Shown here in pieces: positions 1 to 8,242 of a DNA stretch of 49,907 nucleotides. A program made the translations under genes and the position numbers. This stretch comes from Methanoculleus frigidifontis (GTDB taxonomy: Archaea; Halobacteriota; Methanomicrobia; Methanomicrobiales; Methanoculleaceae): the NCBI RefSeq assembly GCF_030464345.1, contig NZ_VCYH01000013.1, positions 1 to 49,907 of the forward strand, given 5' to 3'. How positions within the stretch are numbered: the stretch's first letter is position 1; every line of letters starts with the position of its first letter. The notes beneath the pieces were generated by a model. The model searched no databases, had not been told where the DNA came from, and saw nothing but the letters and a program-made list of their open reading frames with translations.

Positions 1-2
1 AG

Positions 3-122
3 CACATGACTGCCACGATTGCACAGGCATTTGAGAAACTGGCGACGAAGAGAACCTATTGGGAGAAATGGGTGAAGAAATTTATGAGTCCGAAGTATGC
101 TTCAAAGCTGTTGAGCGAGTAA
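3..122 (+). CDS. C-terminal end of an unidentified protein (partial)
   Basis: An open frame enters from the left edge and stops at TAA 120-122. The visible end is about 39 residues, lysine-rich and amphipathic (it includes YWEKWVKKFMSPKYASKLL). It could equally be a complete short peptide starting at the ATG at position 6, but no ribosome binding site can be seen so close to the edge. The family is not recognised. The gene lies 54 bases upstream of the arylsulfatase on the same strand, but TATA-like sequences between them (123-129 and 138-145) suggest the sulfatase has its own promoter. Confidence 0.45.
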   Translation, partial: HMTATIAQAFEKLATKRTYWEKWVKKFMSPKYASKLLSE

Positions 123-176
123 CTATAATAATGTGTGAATATAATCCACGTCGCACTTCCGAATGGGGGGAAGAGC

Positions 177-2528
177 ATGCCGAAGGAATTTCATGGAGTC
201 GTCAACGTCGATGCCCGGGACTCGGTTCCGGACTGGACGCCGTATAAAGAGCCGAAAGCACCCGAAGGTGCCCCGAATGTCCTGATGATCGTCCTCGACG
301 ATGTCGGGTACTCAGCCATGTCCTGCTACGGCGGGTTGATCGAAACCCCGAATATCGACCGCCTGGCAGAAAACGGGCTGCTGTACACCCAGTGGCACAC
401 GACGGCACTCTGCTCGCCGACCAGGGCCTGCCTGCTCACCGGCAGAAACCACACCACCGTCGGGATGGCCTGCATCGCCGAGGCAACCACCGGGTTCCCG
501 AACTCGAACGGCCACATCCCGTTCGAGTGCGCCACCCTCGCAGAGGTGCTGCTCGAGCAGGGCTACAACACCTACATGCTGGGGAAGTGGCACCTCTGCC
601 CGCAGGAAGAGATGCACATGGCTTCGACCAAACGAAACTGGCCGGGCGGCCGGGGATTCGAGCAGTATTACGGATTCCTCGGAGGCGAGACCAACCAGTG
701 GTACCCGGCCCTGGTCTCCGATAACCACCCGGTGGCGCAGCCGAAGACTCCCGAAGAAGGCTACCACCTGACCGAGGACCTGACCGACAGAGCGATCGAA
801 TTCATCCAGGACGCCAAACAGATCAATCCGGACAAACCCTTCTTTATGTACTACTGCCCCGGGGCAACGCACGCTCCGCACCATGCTCCGAAGGACTGGA
901 TTGAAAAGTACCGGGGCAGATTCGACATGGGCTACGAGCGCTGCCGGGAGATGGTGCTCGAGCGGCAGAAACAGATGGGCATCGTTCCCGAGAATACCGA
1001 GCTGCCGCCGCTCAACCCCATCGGCACACCGGAGACGAGGAGCGGTCCCGAAGGAGAGCCATACCCGGAACTCGACACCGTCAGGCCCTGGGACTCTCTC
1101 AAGGAGGACGAAAAGAACCTCTTCTGCCGCATGGCCGAGGTCTACGCCGGGTTCCTCGCCCACACCGATGCCCAGATCGGCCGGCTCATCGACTTCCTGG
1201 AGGAGAGCGGCGAACTGGAGAATACCCTGATCGTGCTCGTCTCCGACAACGGCGCCAGTGCCGAAGGCGGGCCGAACGGCTCGGTCAATGAGAACAAATT
1301 CTTCAACGGCATTCCCGATTCTCTCGAAGAAAACCTGAAAATGCTGGACGACCTCGGAAGCCCGAAGACCTACAACCACTACTGTTCGGGGTGGGCGATG
1401 GCGTTCAACACCCCGTTCAAGATGTGGAAGCGCTACTGCTACGCCGGCGGCATCTCCGACGCCTGCATCTTCCACTGGCCGCGGGGGATCCGGGCAAAAG
1501 GGGAGAAGCGCCATCAGTATCACCATGCCATCGACGTCGCGCCCACGATCCTCGAGTGCATCGGCATCACGATGCCCGATGAGGTAAAAGGATACACCCA
1601 GTGGCCCTTCGAAGGGATCAGTATGGGCTACTCATTCGGGGAACGCGATGCACCGACCCGGAAGACGACTCAGTTCTATTCCATGCTCGGATCCCGGGGT
1701 TCCTGGCACAATGGCTGGAAGGCAGTCACCACCCATCCGACCATCGCCGGGTGGGGGCACTTCACCGAGGATACCTGGGAGCTCTACCATGTCGAAGAAG
1801 ATCGCTCGGAGATCCGGAATCTGGCCGAACAGCACCCGCACAAGCTCCTCGAACTGATCGCACGCTGGTGGCACGAGGCAGGGAAGTACAAGGGGCTGCC
1901 GCTCGAAGATCGCACGCCGCCGGAGGTTCTGACCCTGCCGCGGCCTCAACCCGCGCCGGAGCGCAACCTCTTCGTCTACTACCCGAAAACCGCCCCGGTT
2001 CCCGAAGGGGTGGCGGTGAACATCCGCAACCGGTCCTATACCATCGCCGCCGACGTCGACGTACCGGAGGGGGGCGGCGAAGGAGTCCTCCTCGCTCTCG
2101 GGAGCAGGTTCGGGGGCCATGCTCTCTACGTCAAGGAGAACCGCCTGCATTACGTGTACAACTTCGTGGGGATCATCGAGCAGCACGTCGTCTCGGAGGC
2201 TATGGTTCCGGCCGGCAGGAGCATCCTCTCCGCCTCGTTCGTCAAAGACAGCGAAGAACCGCGAGGGACTGCTCACGGGACCCTGACGCTCTATATCAAC
2301 GACATACAAGTCGGCGAAGCAAGGATCAAGACCCAGCCGGGGTACTTCGATCTCGCCGGCAAAGGGCTTTCCATCGGGCGCCACCTGGGCGAAGCAGTGA
2401 CCGACGACTACCCCGGCGAACCACCCTGGGCGTTCACCGGGACGATCCACAAGGTCATGGTGGACGTCACCGGCGAGCCGTACGTCCACCTCGAGAAAGA
2501 GGCGGCCGCGATGATGGCCCGGGAGTAA
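177..2528 (+). CDS. Arylsulfatase, cysteine-type sulfatase family
   Basis: Hydrolyses sulfate esters (family knowledge). The N-terminal two-thirds is an alkaline-phosphatase-fold sulfatase domain. It has the metal-binding pair DD at residues 41-42 (IVLDDVG) and the sulfatase signature CSPTR with the nucleophile Cys79, which must be oxidised to formylglycine. A further conserved block, VSDNGAS, lies near residue 360. The C-terminal part (about 640-780) looks like a beta-sandwich, perhaps lectin-like. There is no signal peptide, so the enzyme should be cytoplasmic, unlike most bacterial homologues of this 780-residue class. The ATG at 177 was chosen because a purine-rich GGGGGGAAG run sits just ahead of it; an in-frame GTG at 135 would add 14 residues. 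No formylglycine-generating enzyme is recognised in the window, so maturation would depend on a gene elsewhere. The substrate is unknown. Sporadic occurrence in methanogens suggests transfer (inference). Confidence 0.9.
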   Translation: MPKEFHGVVNVDARDSVPDWTPYKEPKAPEGAPNVLMIVLDDVGYSAMSCYGGLIETPNIDRLAENGLLYTQWHTTALCSPTRACLLTGRNHTTVGMACIAEATTGFPNSNGHIPFECATLAEVLLEQGYNTYMLGKWHLCPQEEMHMASTKRNWPGGRGFEQYYGFLGGETNQWYPALVSDNHPVAQPKTPEEGYHLTEDLTDRAIEFIQDAKQINPDKPFFMYYCPGATHAPHHAPKDWIEKYRGRFDMGYERCREMVLERQKQMGIVPENTELPPLNPIGTPETRSGPEGEPYPELDTVRPWDSLKEDEKNLFCRMAEVYAGFLAHTDAQIGRLIDFLEESGELENTLIVLVSDNGASAEGGPNGSVNENKFFNGIPDSLEENLKMLDDLGSPKTYNHYCSGWAMAFNTPFKMWKRYCYAGGISDACIFHWPRGIRAKGEKRHQYHHAIDVAPTILECIGITMPDEVKGYTQWPFEGISMGYSFGERDAPTRKTTQFYSMLGSRGSWHNGWKAVTTHPTIAGWGHFTEDTWELYHVEEDRSEIRNLAEQHPHKLLELIARWWHEAGKYKGLPLEDRTPPEVLTLPRPQPAPERNLFVYYPKTAPVPEGVAVNIRNRSYTIAADVDVPEGGGEGVLLALGSRFGGHALYVKENRLHYVYNFVGIIEQHVVSEAMVPAGRSILSASFVKDSEEPRGTAHGTLTLYINDIQVGEARIKTQPGYFDLAGKGLSIGRHLGEAVTDDYPGEPPWAFTGTIHKVMVDVTGEPYVHLEKEAAAMMARE

Positions 2529-2579
2529 GAGTGGCGGCAGCGGGGGGTGTCTCCACCCCCCACAACCGCCGCTCCGCTG

Positions 2580-3173
2580 TTACGCCGGATTCGTCGCCTG
2601 TTCGGGAACGGCTCCGAGTTTTTCGAGCGCCCGCTCGATGGGCGTCTCCGATGGGTGGAAGGTCATCCGGGTGATGCAGTCGAGGACGGCAAATTCCGCC
2701 CGGTCGAGAAACTCCTCGGGCGGGGAGGACCTCCCCGGAACCCACACACACTCAAACCCGCCCCGGCGAAGCGCTTCCCTGAGGGGGGCGACTGCCCGCA
2801 CATCTCCGATCTCTCCGAGCGCCCAGGCCGCGATCCAGACGAAATCGTCGCAGGCACTCGAGAGCGCCCCGATGAGCGGTTCGACCGCCCGCGGATCTCT
2901 GAGCCTCCCGAGTGCCCAGGCAGCAACCATATGCAGCGTAAATGCATCTTCTCCCGAAGCGTACGGCCGCGAGAAGTCCAGCAAAGCGATCAGGGGATCG
3001 ACTGCACGGGCGTCTTTGAGGCTGCCGAGTGCCCATGCCGCTTTCCAGCGTATTTTGGGATCGTCATCGCCCAGTCTCGCGATAAAAAACGCTACCGGGT
3101 CACCGCCGGGGTCGGGGAACGCTTCCCGCCAGTCCCAGCAGCTTTCTCCAGGTTCTTCCGGTGAGGGGCTCAT
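2580..3173 (-). CDS. HEAT-repeat (PBS-lyase type) protein
   Basis: A protein of about 197 residues built of HEAT/PBS-lyase repeats. The blocks KAAWALGSL, VAAWALGRL and IAAWALGEI recur, each followed by a D-R-A-V segment, giving at least three helical repeats. Such repeats act as protein-binding scaffolds; the partner is unknown. The ATG at 3173 was chosen because an ATATAT element lies about 26 bases upstream on the - strand, the distance expected for a leaderless archaeal transcript starting at this ATG. Longer forms starting at ATG 3302 or TTG 3365 are possible but have no well-spaced ribosome binding site. The gene converges on the arylsulfatase with a 51-base gap and is divergent from the LURP-one-related gene. 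Confidence 0.75.
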   Translation of the reverse strand: MSPSPEEPGESCWDWREAFPDPGGDPVAFFIARLGDDDPKIRWKAAWALGSLKDARAVDPLIALLDFSRPYASGEDAFTLHMVAAWALGRLRDPRAVEPLIGALSSACDDFVWIAAWALGEIGDVRAVAPLREALRRGGFECVWVPGRSSPPEEFLDRAEFAVLDCITRMTFHPSETPIERALEKLGAVPEQATNPA

Positions 3174-3494
3174 GCCCGTGGATAGGCTGCACCGGCATAT
3201 ATGGTTAGCCGCGTCGTGCGCGAGCCGGAATGAGATCTCCGTTGTCCTCTGCTCATGGGCGCCGGCAGCCTGCAGGGCTCCGTTCGCCGGGCATTTCGGC
3301 ATCTTTCCGGCGCGGTTTGCCGATTCCGCCGCTCTGACCCCGGCGTTGTTTCCGTTCACCGACAATTATAATTGCTTCACGATAGAACTGGCGCCGGCAG
3401 CTGGTCGTCCCGGCGTATCACACCTGCTCGATCACCGGGCCTGTGGCGAGGCGAAACGGGGACGGCGGCTCAACGGTCTGTGGAGTGATCTGCA

Positions 3495-4034
3495 ATGATG
3501 CGAAGAAGAGCGGAGGGCGGCCTGCGGGGCCGCGAAGAGGCCGGCGGCACGCATCGCTACAAGATGCGGGAGAAACTCGTCTCCATCGGAGACGACTACT
3601 GGATCGAGAACGCAGCGGGGGAGCGGGCGTTCAAGGTGGACGGCAAAGCCCTCCGGGTGCGGAACACGCTGGTGATCCAGAACCGGGAGGGGCAGGATCT
3701 CTACAGAATCCAGGAGCGGATGCTCCGGATCAAGGACACCATGGAGATCGAGAAGGGCGAGGGCGGGACAGCAGCGACGATCAAGAAGGCGCTGATCGCG
3801 CCGCTCCGTGACCGGTGGACGGTGAGCATCCCCGGCGGGGAGGACTGGGACGTGCAGGGCAACATCCTCGACCACGAGTACCGTATTGACGCCGGGCGGC
3901 AAAGCCGGGTTGCGGAGGTCTCAAAGAAATGGTTCCGGATCCGGGATACCTACGGCGTGGAGGTGGAGCCGGGGCACGACGACGCGCTCGTCCTCGCCGT
4001 GGCGGCGGCGATCGACCAGATGGCGCACGATTAG
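3495..4034 (+). CDS. LURP-one-related (LOR) family protein
   Basis: A 179-residue protein of the LURP-one-related / tubby-like C-terminal fold. The family pattern of alternating short beta strands is visible, with KYKMREKLVSIGDDY-like, YWIENAAGERAFKVDG and YRIQERMLRIKDTM segments, followed by VAEVSKKWFRIRDTYGVEV and the helix DDALVLAVAAAID near the end. The family may bind membranes or lipids; its function in archaea is not established. A GGAGTGATC ribosome binding site precedes the paired ATG codons at 3495 and 3498, so either may be used. The first 20 or so residues are arginine- and glycine-rich and may not be conserved. The 3' end of this gene is repeated in decayed form near 5.3 kb. Confidence 0.8.
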   Translation: MMRRRAEGGLRGREEAGGTHRYKMREKLVSIGDDYWIENAAGERAFKVDGKALRVRNTLVIQNREGQDLYRIQERMLRIKDTMEIEKGEGGTAATIKKALIAPLRDRWTVSIPGGEDWDVQGNILDHEYRIDAGRQSRVAEVSKKWFRIRDTYGVEVEPGHDDALVLAVAAAIDQMAHD

Positions 4035-4156
4035 GCTGCCCCTGGAGAAGACGCGTGCCTGCCCGCGTATTCGTCGTGCGACGGGCGACGGATCCTGGCG
4101 TGCGGGCACGGCCGGTCTTCATGCTGCGCTCACCGGGGAGAAGAGGGTAAAAACGT

Positions 4157-5065
4157 ATGGTAGAAACCGCATCGTTCACGGTCTTTCTCGAGACGATAGG
4201 TGTTCTCGCGGTCGTGATCTTCGTGCTCTCGAGCATGCTCGGCATGGGATTTTCCCTGACCCTGCGCGAGATCGCCGAATCACTCAAAAACCTGCGGCTG
4301 GTCGTCCTCGCCCTGGTGGCGAACTTCGTCCTGGTACCGCTGCTCGCGCTTGTGCTGCTCCTGATCTTCCCGCTCTCCGAAGGGCTCTCTATCGGCCTGT
4401 TCGTCCTCGGTGCTGCCGCAGGAGCGCCCTTCCTGCCGAAACTCGCGCAGGTGGCGAAGGGGAACATGGCTTTTGCCATGGGGCTGATGGTGCTCCTGAT
4501 GGTGGTGACGATCGCCTACATGCCGATCGTCCTGCCGCTGCTGCTCCCCGGTATCGCGATCGATCCTTGGGCAATCGCCCGATCGCTCGTCCTGCTGATG
4601 CTCATACCGCTCGCAATCGCCCTCCTCGTCAGGGCGCGGTACGAGCGCGTGGCGACGGGTCTCCTGCCCCTGATGAACCAGGCAGCGAATCTCTCACTGC
4701 TCACGCTGATCGTGGCGTTCTTCGTGGTCTACTTCGACGACATCGGGGGCGTCGTCGGCACCACCGCAGTCCTCGCAACGATCATCTTCGTGCTGGTCTC
4801 GTTTGCAATCGGCTACCTCCTCGGCGGCCCGGACGGCGGCACAAAACGGGTGCTCGGCGTCGGGACGGCACAGCGAAACATCTCGGCGGCGCTGGCGATT
4901 GCCGCCCTCAACTTCACCGACCCGGATGTGATGGTCATGATCCTGGTAGTCGGGCTGGCGGGTCTCGTGCTGCTGATGCTCCTCGGCGGAGAGAGGGGCA
5001 GGCGGGCCGAGGCGGCATCCGGGACTGCCCGCCAGGAGAGGTCTGCAAAGAGATCGCAGGGATGA
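4157..5065 (+). CDS. Bile acid:sodium symporter (BASS) family transporter
   Basis: A 302-residue integral membrane protein with about nine hydrophobic helices, typical of the BASS / sodium-dependent organic anion carriers. Family features visible are the long glycine-rich helix with GAAAGAPFLPKLA (about residue 85-97), the NQAANLSLLTL helix and the GTAQRNISAALAIAALNF segment, which corresponds to the conserved sodium- and substrate-binding crossover region. The last 25 residues are basic and hydrophilic (cytoplasmic tail). A GAAGAGGGT ribosome binding site lies ahead of the ATG. It starts 122 bases after the LOR gene and may be co-transcribed with it. The substrate cannot be told from sequence; archaeal members are mostly uncharacterised. 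Confidence 0.85.
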   Translation: MVETASFTVFLETIGVLAVVIFVLSSMLGMGFSLTLREIAESLKNLRLVVLALVANFVLVPLLALVLLLIFPLSEGLSIGLFVLGAAAGAPFLPKLAQVAKGNMAFAMGLMVLLMVVTIAYMPIVLPLLLPGIAIDPWAIARSLVLLMLIPLAIALLVRARYERVATGLLPLMNQAANLSLLTLIVAFFVVYFDDIGGVVGTTAVLATIIFVLVSFAIGYLLGGPDGGTKRVLGVGTAQRNISAALAIAALNFTDPDVMVMILVVGLAGLVLLMLLGGERGRRAEAASGTARQERSAKRSQG

Positions 5066-5249
5066 AGGGAACAGAGAGACACTCCACTTTTCACGGCCGG
5101 AGGTGAGGCACCCCATACTCGTTCCTATCTTTTCGTCCGTGCGGCGTTTGACGGCTGCCCGGATGCGAGCGCGAGAGGGAGTGCCATCCCTCCTGCAGGT
5201 ACTCCCCTTCGCAAGACAAGGCGCGGGGGTGTTAATCCCGCATGATCCA

Positions 5250-5444
5250 GGCAGCCGCTTCCGCATCATGGTCGACAGAATGCTCGGCGCCGGAACCGTT
5301 ATCGGATACAACGACGCGCTCGTCCTCGCCGTGGCGGCGGCGATCGGCAGGATGGGATCTCCGGACGGCACAACGCCTGATTGGGGAGGAATGGCTCCAA
5401 AATCAGGAAGTATCAAGATATTCGGGCACACAGAGATTATATAA
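5250..5444 (+). pseudogene. Decayed partial copy of the LOR gene 3' end
   Basis: Bases 5311-5346 match 3979-4014 of the LOR gene exactly (36 of 36) and in the same reading frame, encoding DALVLAVAAAI. Upstream the likeness falls off to scattered residues (RFRI against WFRI), and downstream the frame runs on into unrelated sequence to a stop at 5442-5444. No full LOR domain is present. The open frame could be followed back to 5103, but that upstream part has no recognisable family and no clear ribosome binding site. It is best read as the relic of a tandem duplication that left the transporter gene between the two copies. Confidence 0.6.
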
Positions 5445-5458
5445 ATAATTATTTATAT
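5439..5458. promoter_or_regulatory. Perfect 20-base AT palindrome, TATA-like
   Basis: The block TATAAATAATTATTTATA (5440-5457), extended by one A/T pair on each side, is a perfect palindrome of A and T only in a GC-rich setting. It reads as a TATA box on both strands. The nearest downstream gene on the + strand starts at 5623, which would imply a 5' leader of about 130-150 bases; nothing obvious is served on the - strand. The wider gap 5066-5622 otherwise holds only the LOR relic. Confidence 0.5.
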
Positions 5459-5622
5459 TTTATGCCCCATCATGGTTCGAACCCGCCGCCAGACTGCACA
5501 CTGCCGGAGAGAGAGAAAGACTATGGACAGCGGCGCTCTGCTCTCTGATCCGTCGGCACGAGGGCAATGGATCACGGTGCGCGGGCAGGCAACTCACCAG
5601 AAAGTCAAAGGGGAAATAAAAA

Positions 5623-6189
5623 ATGGCTGAAGTAATGTATGGACCGATGCACCTCCTGGTCATCGGATTCGAGAACCCGGACTTCCACGGCCAGATCCGC
5701 CGGGCGCTCGGGTCGGCGATGGAGAAGGGTGTCGTCAGGCTGATCGATCTCCGGTTCGTCTGGAAAGACGCGGACGGCAACGTCACCGCAATGGAGGCGA
5801 CGCAGCTCGACGAAGAAGAGCGGCAGCGTTTCGGCGCCGCCGTCGGCGCGCTCATCGGCCTCGGGGCCGGGGGCATGGAGGGGGCACGGCGGGGTGCCGA
5901 GATGGGCGCCATGGCGGCGGCCGAGAAGAATTACGGCATGGATCAGGACGACGTCCGTGAGGAAGTCATCGCTGCCATCCCAAACAACAGTGCCGCCGCC
6001 GTCCTCCTCATCGAACACCTCTGGGCAAAGGACCTCAAAGGGGCCCTCCGCGATGCGCACGGCTCCCTCATCGCCCAGGGGATCATCGAGCCCGAAGCCC
6101 TCGTGATGGCCGGGGCGGCGCTCCGGGAGGCGGTCGAGGCTGCGGAAGAGGAGGAAGGAAAGACGCTGGTGGCAGCGTCGGTGCGCTGA
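5623..6189 (+). CDS. DUF1269/DUF6325-like protein with glycine-rich helix
   Basis: A 188-residue protein beginning with a ferredoxin-like alpha-beta segment (MYGPMHLLVIGFENPDF, then IRRALGSAMEKGVVRLIDL), a helical linker, a glycine/alanine-rich segment (GAAVGALIGLGAGGMEGARRG, about 67-88) and a second alpha-beta segment around IPNNSAAAVLLIEHLWAKDL. This layout matches the DUF1269/DUF6325 group, proteins thought to associate with membranes through the glycine-rich helix and often linked to stress; no biochemical role is known. The tail is acidic and alanine-rich. The ATG follows an AAAGGGGAA ribosome binding site. An AT palindrome 165 bases upstream may be its promoter. Confidence 0.65.
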   Translation: MAEVMYGPMHLLVIGFENPDFHGQIRRALGSAMEKGVVRLIDLRFVWKDADGNVTAMEATQLDEEERQRFGAAVGALIGLGAGGMEGARRGAEMGAMAAAEKNYGMDQDDVREEVIAAIPNNSAAAVLLIEHLWAKDLKGALRDAHGSLIAQGIIEPEALVMAGAALREAVEAAEEEEGKTLVAASVR

Positions 6190-6284
6190 ACCGGCGTTCC
6201 GGCCGGCCTCGCTCTCATTTTTATCGGCGTATCCCGATACGGAGAGCCGGGGCGAGGATTCGTGTTTCACCTGAAAGGAAGAGG

Positions 6285-8177
6285 ATGAGCGTGGCGCCAC
6301 ACCCGAAAGGCGGATTTCTGCCTCTGGAAGACTACGGGCTGATAGGCAACAGGCACACGGCGGCGCTCGTGAACAGCGCCGGCTCGATCGACTGGCTCTG
6401 CTGGCCAAGGTTCGACTCACCGTCGATATTTGCAGGGATCCTGGATCCCGATCGCGGCGGGGACTGGATCATCCGGCCGACCTGCACCTTCACGAGCCGC
6501 CATCGCTACCTGAAGGATACAAACATCTTGCAGACGATCTTCGAGTGCTCCCCAGGAAAGGCTGCCCTGCTCGACTTCATGGACATGACCTGGGCCGAAC
6601 AGGACATGGAAGGCGGTCCGCCGGGAAAGCTGATCCGGATCGTACGGGGCCTTGAGGGCAACGTTGAGATGACGAGCGTCTGCCGCCCCAGACCGAACTA
6701 TGCCCGCGACGCCCCGGCGATCACGCTGAACGGTAATGAAGCGGACATCGGTCCGTTCGTGATCACCGGCCCTCAGGGGTGGCTCAAGGACGGAAGCGAC
6801 ATGTCGCTCTCGCAGACATTCGTCGTCCGTCCGGGCGAGCAGTTCTTCTTCACCCTTGCCGGCGACCGGGACAAGAGCCCTCTGGCCTCCATCTCCGCCG
6901 CAATGCAGTCGACCTTGAGCTACTGGAGGACCTGGGCCGGGAAGTGCACCTACCGGGGGCCGTACCGGGATATGGTCATACGGAGCGCTCTTGTCCTGCA
7001 GCTGATGACCTATGCGCCGTCGGGAGCCATCGTCGCGGCGCCGACGACCTCGCTGCCGGAGGAGGTCGGAGGCGAAAGGAACTGGGACTATCGGTTCACC
7101 TGGGTCCGCGACGGCTCACTGACGCTCTTCGCCCTGCTTCTTACCGGCTATCACGACTTCGGGGAGAGCTACGCCGGGTGGATCTACAACACGGTGAACC
7201 CGGACGATGTCAAGATTCTCTATCCGATTACACCCGAAGGTCAGACGACTGAAGAGATTTTAGACCACCTGAGCGGATATCGAAACTCCAGGCCCGTCCG
7301 TATCGGGAACGGCGCGGCAGACCAGCTGCAGCTCGACGTGATCGGGGAGGCGATGGGTGCGGCCCGGTTCGCATGGCGTGCGGGACTCTGGAAACCTCCC
7401 GGGGAAGGAAGAAGAATCCGCATGATGCTCGACTGGCTCATCGAACGCCGACATGAGCCGGACAGCGGGATATGGGAGGTCCGGGGGGGGCTCCGGCACT
7501 TTGTGTACGGAAAAGCGATGATCTGGTACGCGCTCGATGCCGCAATCGAGATCTTTGAAGGGCTCAATCTAAAAGGCGATCTCGAGCGCTGGCGGGAAGA
7601 GCGGGACGCCATCCGCGAGGAGATCATGACCCGGGGCTGGAGCACCAGGCTCAGCGCCTTCAAACAGTCCTATGAGGACGATCTTCTCGATGCAGCCAAT
7701 CTCATGCTTCCCATCATCGGCTTCATCGACGGCAGGGATCCTCGCATGCTCTCGACGCTCGACGCGACGATGAAAGACCTGGTCGTCGACGGCCTCTGCT
7801 ACCGCTACATCGACGCTCCCGAGGGCCTCCGCGGGAAGGAGGCGACATTTATCCTCTGCACCTTCTGGCTGGTCAGTGCCCTGGTTCTGGCCGGCCGGAC
7901 CGAAGAGGCGCGTGAGATATATGAGAACCTGCTCTCAAAGGCCAGCCCTCTCGGCCTGTTTGCGGAGGAGATCGATCCGGTCACGGGGGAGCAGATCGGC
8001 AACTTCCCGCAGGCGTTCTCGCACATCGGGGTAATCCATGCCGCGGTGACGCTCGCGTACTTCGCAGGCGTCGGGAACGTCGATCTTGAAGACTGGGAGG
8101 CAGCCGCCAGGAAGCACCGGGCCCGGGGTCAGAGAAGCGATCAGACCAGGGAGCATGTGGTTAGGGCATCAAAATGA
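6285..8177 (+). CDS. Glycoside hydrolase family 15 enzyme (glucoamylase or trehalase type)
   Basis: A 630-residue GH15 protein in the prokaryotic two-domain form: an N-terminal beta-sandwich (LEDYGLIGNRHTAALV, IDWLCWPRFDSPSIF) and an (alpha/alpha)6 barrel from about residue 220. Barrel landmarks are GGERNWDYRFTWVRDG (about 263), GIWEVRGG with the presumed catalytic acid Glu, and FAEEIDPVTGEQIGNFPQAFSH with the presumed catalytic base Glu. GH15 enzymes release glucose from alpha-glucans or, in several archaea, from trehalose; sequence alone does not separate these. There is no signal peptide, so it acts on an internal substrate. It leads a cluster with a sugar porter and glucose dehydrogenase, consistent with internal release, transport and oxidation of glucose. 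Its stop overlaps the next ATG (ATGA at 8174-8177). Confidence 0.9.
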   Translation: MSVAPHPKGGFLPLEDYGLIGNRHTAALVNSAGSIDWLCWPRFDSPSIFAGILDPDRGGDWIIRPTCTFTSRHRYLKDTNILQTIFECSPGKAALLDFMDMTWAEQDMEGGPPGKLIRIVRGLEGNVEMTSVCRPRPNYARDAPAITLNGNEADIGPFVITGPQGWLKDGSDMSLSQTFVVRPGEQFFFTLAGDRDKSPLASISAAMQSTLSYWRTWAGKCTYRGPYRDMVIRSALVLQLMTYAPSGAIVAAPTTSLPEEVGGERNWDYRFTWVRDGSLTLFALLLTGYHDFGESYAGWIYNTVNPDDVKILYPITPEGQTTEEILDHLSGYRNSRPVRIGNGAADQLQLDVIGEAMGAARFAWRAGLWKPPGEGRRIRMMLDWLIERRHEPDSGIWEVRGGLRHFVYGKAMIWYALDAAIEIFEGLNLKGDLERWREERDAIREEIMTRGWSTRLSAFKQSYEDDLLDAANLMLPIIGFIDGRDPRMLSTLDATMKDLVVDGLCYRYIDAPEGLRGKEATFILCTFWLVSALVLAGRTEEAREIYENLLSKASPLGLFAEEIDPVTGEQIGNFPQAFSHIGVIHAAVTLAYFAGVGNVDLEDWEAAARKHRARGQRSDQTREHVVRASK

Positions 8178-8242
8178 AAGCGATCACTCTCGAACCGATG
8201 GAAACAGGAACCGCACAACCGGAGGAACCCGATGGCGTCTAA
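8174..8242 (+). CDS. 22-codon ORF matching the start of the downstream glucose dehydrogenase
   Basis: A short frame starting MKAITLEPMETGTA overlaps the GH15 stop (ATGA) and ends at TAA 8240-8242, inside the first codons of the sugar porter (ATG 8232). Its first 43 bases match the start of the glucose dehydrogenase gene at 9646 in 38 positions (MKAITVEPMKAGTA there). It is either a relic left when the porter gene was inserted between two copies of the dehydrogenase 5' end, or a short translated leader that couples GH15 translation to the porter. The porter ribosome binding site (GGAGGAACCC) lies within it. Confidence 0.6.
   Translation: MKAITLEPMETGTAQPEEPDGV

Noticed and set aside
312-1526. 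404-codon open frame on the - strand
   Set aside because: It is antisense to the arylsulfatase, whose motifs are unambiguous; the open frame arises from high GC.
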